Assembly: GCA_902604305.1 (NCBI GenBank) | Contig: CACKXS010000003.1 | Coordinates: 36,714 to 100,713 of the forward strand | DNA length: 64,000 nucleotides | Direction of reading: 5' to 3' | DNA from: an uncultured Pelagibacteraceae bacterium | Lineage (GTDB): Bacteria > Pseudomonadota > Alphaproteobacteria > Pelagibacterales > Pelagibacteraceae | In this document: piece by piece, positions 60,016 through 64,000 of the stretch | Layout: each line of letters opens with the position of its first letter | How positions within the stretch are numbered: the first letter of the stretch is position 1 | Translations under genes and position numbers: made by a program | Notes under the pieces: generated by a model | Seen by the model: the letters and a program-made list of their open reading frames with translations, nothing else | What the model was told of the DNA's origin: nothing | The model's database searches: none

Positions 60016-61323
60016 TTATATTTTTTGAATCATTTGTTTTGGAAGCCATAGAGCGATTTCGGGAAATATTATTATGATTATTACAGCTAATACCATTAAT
60101 AGAAAAAGTGGAAATGCACTTTTTGCAATATATCCCATGTCTTTGCCAGCCATGCCTTGAAGCACAAAAAGATTAAAGCCTACTGGTGGAGTGATTTGGG
60201 CCATTTCAACAACCACTACTAAAAAAATACCAAACCAAATCATATCGAAACCAGCTTGTCTTATCATTGGCTCTATAATTGCCATTGTTAAAACAACAGC
60301 TGATATTCCGTCTAAAAACATTCCCAAAATAATATAAAATATAGTTAAAACAAAAATTAATGCATATGGTGAAAGGCTCATTTCTTGTATCCAAATCGCT
60401 AAATTTCTTGGAAGACCTGTAAAGCCCATCGCTAGAGATAAAAATGTTGAGCCTGCTAAAATAAAAGCAATCATACAAGAAGTTTTTGTCGCTCCTAATA
60501 ATGATTCCTTAAAAGTTTTTAAATTCAAACTTTTTTGAAAGTAAGATAAAGCAAGTGCTCCAACTACACCTAAAGATGCAGCTTCGGTGGCTGTTGCAAC
60601 ACCAGTATATATTGAACCAATTACACCTAATATTAAAAGTATCACAGGCAACAATTGTTTTGATTTTTTAATTTTATCTAAAAGAGAAGATGTTTCATGT
60701 ATTTTTGGCATAATTTTATGATTTGCTAGTGACCAAATGATTACATATGACATAAAAATCAAAGCAATCATTATTCCAGGAAAAATTCCTGCTATAAACA
60801 ATTTTGCTATAGATTCTTGTACAGTCACACCATAAATAATTAAAATAATTGAAGGTGGTATCAATAATCCCAAAGTTCCAGAGCCTGCTAAGCTGCCGAG
60901 CAATATTTTTTCTGGGTATTTTCTTTTTCTAAGTTCTGGAATTGACATTTTTCCAACTGTTGCAACTGTTGCAGCTGACGATCCTGAAATTGCCGCAAAA
61001 AGAGCACATCCAACTACATTAACGTGAATCAATCCTCCAGGAAGCTTCTGCATCCAAGGTGACAAACCTTTAAATAAATTTTCAGATAATTTTGTTCTAA
61101 AAAGAATTTCCCCCATCCATACAAAAAGAGGTAATGCTGTCAAAGTCCAAGAAGATGAAGTGCCCCATATTGTAGTTGCCATAGCATCTCCAACTGGTCT
61201 TGATGTAAAAAGCATCATTCCTATTGTGGAAACACCAATCATGCTTATTGCGACCCAAATTCCGCTTCCCAAAAAGAACAACAAAACAGTAATAAAAAAA
61301 ATTGTTAATAAAATTTCAGGCAT
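60016..61323 (-). CDS. TRAP transporter large permease (DctM-like)
   Basis: 435 aa, many TM helices; GSLAGSGTLGLLIPPSIILIIYGVTVQESIAKLFIAGIFPG. Confidence 0.95.
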   Translation of the reverse strand: MPEILLTIFFITVLLFFLGSGIWVAISMIGVSTIGMMLFTSRPVGDAMATTIWGTSSSWTLTALPLFVWMGEILFRTKLSENLFKGLSPWMQKLPGGLIHVNVVGCALFAAISGSSAATVATVGKMSIPELRKRKYPEKILLGSLAGSGTLGLLIPPSIILIIYGVTVQESIAKLFIAGIFPGIMIALIFMSYVIIWSLANHKIMPKIHETSSLLDKIKKSKQLLPVILLILGVIGSIYTGVATATEAASLGVVGALALSYFQKSLNLKTFKESLLGATKTSCMIAFILAGSTFLSLAMGFTGLPRNLAIWIQEMSLSPYALIFVLTIFYIILGMFLDGISAVVLTMAIIEPMIRQAGFDMIWFGIFLVVVVEMAQITPPVGFNLFVLQGMAGKDMGYIAKSAFPLFLLMVLAVIIIIIFPEIALWLPKQMIQKI

Positions 61324-61804
61324 TAGATTTATTTAAAATTGTTAAAATAAATTGATGAAGAATGCATATAAAAAAAACTGATGAACCAATCGCAACACTA
61401 GTTTGAGGTATCCAGACCAATATTTCATCAGCTCCTTCACTTCTTTCTTGAAATTTATAAGATATGATAAGCATTTTAATAAAATAAAACGCTAAATATC
61501 CTGAAAAAAAGCTGGCGATCATTAAACACCATGTTTCTAAATATTTTTTTTTACTACCTTCTACTTTTTCTAAGAAAAGTGTAATTCTTATATGGCCTCC
61601 TTCAACAAAAGTATAAGCTAAAGCAAAAAATGAAGATGCAGCCATACAGTATCCTGAGTACTCGGCTAGGCCTCTAATATAGAAACCAAAAATTCTTGAG
61701 GCTATTCCAATTAAAATAAAACCTGCAACTAAAATTAAAAAAAAAGCTGCTATATATCCTGAATATTTATAAATACTTTTTAGATTATCGTTTAGTTTAG
61801 ACAT
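61316..61804 (-). CDS. TRAP transporter small permease (DctQ-like)
   Basis: 162 aa, four predicted TM segments, AEYSGYCMAASSFFALAYTFVEGGHIRITLFLE. Confidence 0.9.
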   Translation of the reverse strand: MSKLNDNLKSIYKYSGYIAAFFLILVAGFILIGIASRIFGFYIRGLAEYSGYCMAASSFFALAYTFVEGGHIRITLFLEKVEGSKKKYLETWCLMIASFFSGYLAFYFIKMLIISYKFQERSEGADEILVWIPQTSVAIGSSVFFICILHQFILTILNKSNA

Positions 61805-61805
61805 A

Positions 61806-61836
61806 TAAAAAGGCCGTTTATTTAACGGCCTTTTTA
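61806..61836. terminator. Perfect hairpin with A/T tracts on both sides, between dctP-like and dctQ-like genes
   Basis: aaaaaggccgtttatttaacggccttttt: perfect stem plus flanking A5/T5. Confidence 0.85.
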
Positions 61837-61848
61837 ATTATATTAATT

Positions 61849-62823
61849 TTATTTGTATGCAGCAAGCACACTAGCGCCTCTAGATCCAGCTTTTGCTTTC
61901 CACTCATCAGCCATAGTTGCTCCAACTTTTTGAAAATGTTTTTCTAAAGCTGAATTAACTTTACCAACTTTCATACCTGCGTCAGCAAGAGCTTTTTTAT
62001 CAGCAACATTACCTTTTTTAGATAAATCCCAGCCTTTTTTTTCGGCTATTGCTGCTTCAGACATAATAAGTTTTTGAGTTGCGGAATCTAATTTATTCCA
62101 AGCATCTTTGTTAACGATTACCATATTTTTTGGAAACCAAGCTGCAATATCATAAAAATATCCAACACCATTTTCCCAAATTTTACTATTTTTACCTGTT
62201 GTTGGTGATGTAATCATGCTTTCTACAGCTCCAGTTGAAAAAGCCTGACTAATTTCAGCTGCTTCGATCTTTGTTGGAGCCATTCCTGTCAGCTCAGCTA
62301 TTCTTATAGTTGCTGAGTTGTAAGCTCTAAATTTTAAACCCTTAAGATCAGCAGTACTATTAATTTCTTTTTTACTGTACAGACCTTGTGCTGGCCATGG
62401 AACAGCATATAAAAACACAAGTCCTTTAGCATCAAGACCTTTTACTATTTCTTTTTTCGAAGCTTGATAAAGTTTCATAGCATCATCATAGCTGGTCGCT
62501 AAAAAAGGTTGCGAGTCAACCTCTAACAATGGATCTTCTTTTCCAAGTGCTGACATAAACCTTTCCCCTATTTGAGCTTGACCAGTTCTAACAGCTCTAA
62601 AAATTTCGCCACCTTTGTATAATGATCCACCTGGGTGAGCTACAATAGTTAGTTTCCCACCACTTTTTTCTGAAACATTTTTGGCAAATTCTGTAGCATT
62701 TGCGGAATGAAAATTTCCAGCTCCATAAGCAAGAGCAAAATCCCATTTTTCAGCTGACATCGCAAAATTTGAATTTAACAAGAATGCAAAAAATATTACT
62801 AATAATTTATTTAATAGTTTCAT
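61849..62823 (-). CDS. TRAP transporter substrate-binding protein (DctP-like)
   Basis: 324 aa, signal peptide, FRAYNSATIRIAELTGMAPTKIEAAEISQAFSTGAVESMITSP. Confidence 0.94.
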   Translation of the reverse strand: MKLLNKLLVIFFAFLLNSNFAMSAEKWDFALAYGAGNFHSANATEFAKNVSEKSGGKLTIVAHPGGSLYKGGEIFRAVRTGQAQIGERFMSALGKEDPLLEVDSQPFLATSYDDAMKLYQASKKEIVKGLDAKGLVFLYAVPWPAQGLYSKKEINSTADLKGLKFRAYNSATIRIAELTGMAPTKIEAAEISQAFSTGAVESMITSPTTGKNSKIWENGVGYFYDIAAWFPKNMVIVNKDAWNKLDSATQKLIMSEAAIAEKKGWDLSKKGNVADKKALADAGMKVGKVNSALEKHFQKVGATMADEWKAKAGSRGASVLAAYK

Positions 62824-63006
62824 GTTCCCTCCATTTATAATTAATTTAATTCAATATGAAGATGAATTAATTGCAATAAAAAAAGTATTATATTCAAGTA
62901 TAAATTGATTAGATGCATAAAACAGAACGCCACTTATCAGTATAACAATAATTTACACGTATAACTTGTTAAAATTTTTTAAGAGAATCGAATAAAAGAA
63001 ACTTAA

Positions 63007-63045
63007 GGGGCGGTAGAGGGAGACTGAAACCGCCTCTTTTTTTTT
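63007..63045 (+). terminator. GC-rich hairpin with T9 tract on the + strand
   Basis: ggggcggt-agagggagactgaa-accgcctc-ttttttttt; 8-bp stem with one G-T. Confidence 0.7.
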
Positions 63046-63877
63046 ATAAATTTAAATATCTATAAATAAAAACAGTTCCAACAACATATAAAAAAATTCC
63101 AAAAAAAGCCTGAACTTTTGTTTTATCTATTCTGTGCACAGTATTTGCTCCGATCCTTGCCATAAATGTAGTAATTGGAATAAATATTAAAAATGCAGGA
63201 ATATTTATAAATCCAATACTTAAAGGCAAATTAGCATCTAAAAAAGAGCCTGAAATTAAAAAACCAATAGCTCCAACTAAAGCAATAACTAGTCCTATTG
63301 TTGCAGCACTACCAATTGCTTTTTTTATAGGATAACCAAAATATCTTAGAACAGGAACATTCATAATTGCTCCTCCAATTCCCATTGAAGCAGAAATAAA
63401 TCCAGATGACAAGCCAGCAATTATTCTTGATAAAAGATTAAATTTCTTTTTAGAATTAATGATCTTATTAGAGCTCAGTAATAGGTAAGTTCCTAAAAAG
63501 TAAACAACCACTGAAAAGAATAAAACTAATCCTTTTGTTTGCATTAATGCAGCAAAAACAGTTCCTGCTAAAACTCCAATTATTACAAAAATTATGTAAG
63601 TTTTTATTATATTAAGATCTACATAATTATTTTTTTTATGGGTTAGGACAGAAGATAGCGATGTTGGAACGATTATAGAAAAAGAGGTACCTACTGCTAA
63701 GTGCATTATGTAAGACTTATCTATATTTAAAGTTTCAAATATAAAAAATAGAAAAGGAACTGTAATTAATCCCCCTCCAATTCCAAATAAGCCAGCAAAA
63801 AAACCTACTGGAAAGGCTGTTAGGATCATTAAAAAAATAAAAAATGAATATTCGTTTGATAAAATTGAACTAATCAA
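63044..63877 (-). CDS. TauE/SafE family membrane permease (annotated start is TTG)
   Basis: 277 aa; FFAGLFGIGGGLITVPFLFF and GFISASMGIGGAIMNVPVLRYFG duplicated motif. Confidence 0.9.
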   Translation of the reverse strand: MISSILSNEYSFFIFLMILTAFPVGFFAGLFGIGGGLITVPFLFFIFETLNIDKSYIMHLAVGTSFSIIVPTSLSSVLTHKKNNYVDLNIIKTYIIFVIIGVLAGTVFAALMQTKGLVLFFSVVVYFLGTYLLLSSNKIINSKKKFNLLSRIIAGLSSGFISASMGIGGAIMNVPVLRYFGYPIKKAIGSAATIGLVIALVGAIGFLISGSFLDANLPLSIGFINIPAFLIFIPITTFMARIGANTVHRIDKTKVQAFFGIFLYVVGTVFIYRYLNL

Positions 63878-64000
63878 TTTGACCTTCTAGTCGTGCTTGA
63901 GGAGCTAATTTAACTTTATCCATTATATGGTCTATCTTTTTTACATCCGCATCTCTTACACATAAATTTTCACTTAAATATCTTTTCCAAAAATTAGATC
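63870..64000 (-). CDS. C-terminal end of an unidentified CDS, cut by window edge
   Basis: Minus frame SNFWKRYLSENLCVRDADVKKIDHIMDKVKLAPQARLEGQID*; overlaps the TauE/SafE start by 8 nt. Confidence 0.6.
   Translation of the reverse strand, partial: SNFWKRYLSENLCVRDADVKKIDHIMDKVKLAPQARLEGQID

Overview
AT-rich, tightly packed chromosomal window that looks like a SAR11/Pelagibacterales alphaproteobacterium (judged from gene content, protein character and streamlining; not searched). From left to right it contains: (1) one minus-strand block of translation/transcription genes, tRNA-Tyr, tRNA-Gly, tuf, tRNA-Trp, secE, nusG, rplKAJL, rpoBC, rpsL, rpsG, fusA, rpsJ; (2) rlmB, tRNA-Thr, nadK and tRNA-Leu(UAA); (3) a ~4.4 kb accessory island (about 17.7-22.17 kb) bounded by intact tRNA-Leu and a 35-bp direct repeat of its 5' half, with matching direct repeats just inside both ends and two putative PD-(D/E)XK nuclease-fold proteins plus small unknown and exported proteins; (4) the gcvT-gcvH-gcvP operon behind a tandem glycine riboswitch; (5) a two-gene locus encoding an exported 1981-aa coiled-coil protein with duplicated modules and an exported partner; (6) housekeeping genes: cinA-like, sfsA, map, purB-C-S-Q-L, bolA-grxD, rpsD, trmJ-like, cimA, cysS, nadE, class II DAHP synthase, glmS, a GlmU acetyltransferase domain, gph, prpD-prpB-prpC, nrdAB, phosphomannomutase, a TRAP transporter and a TauE/SafE permease. 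The strongest candidates for an undescribed system are the tRNA-Leu island and the giant coiled-coil locus. All assignments come from reading the sequence; no database searches were run.
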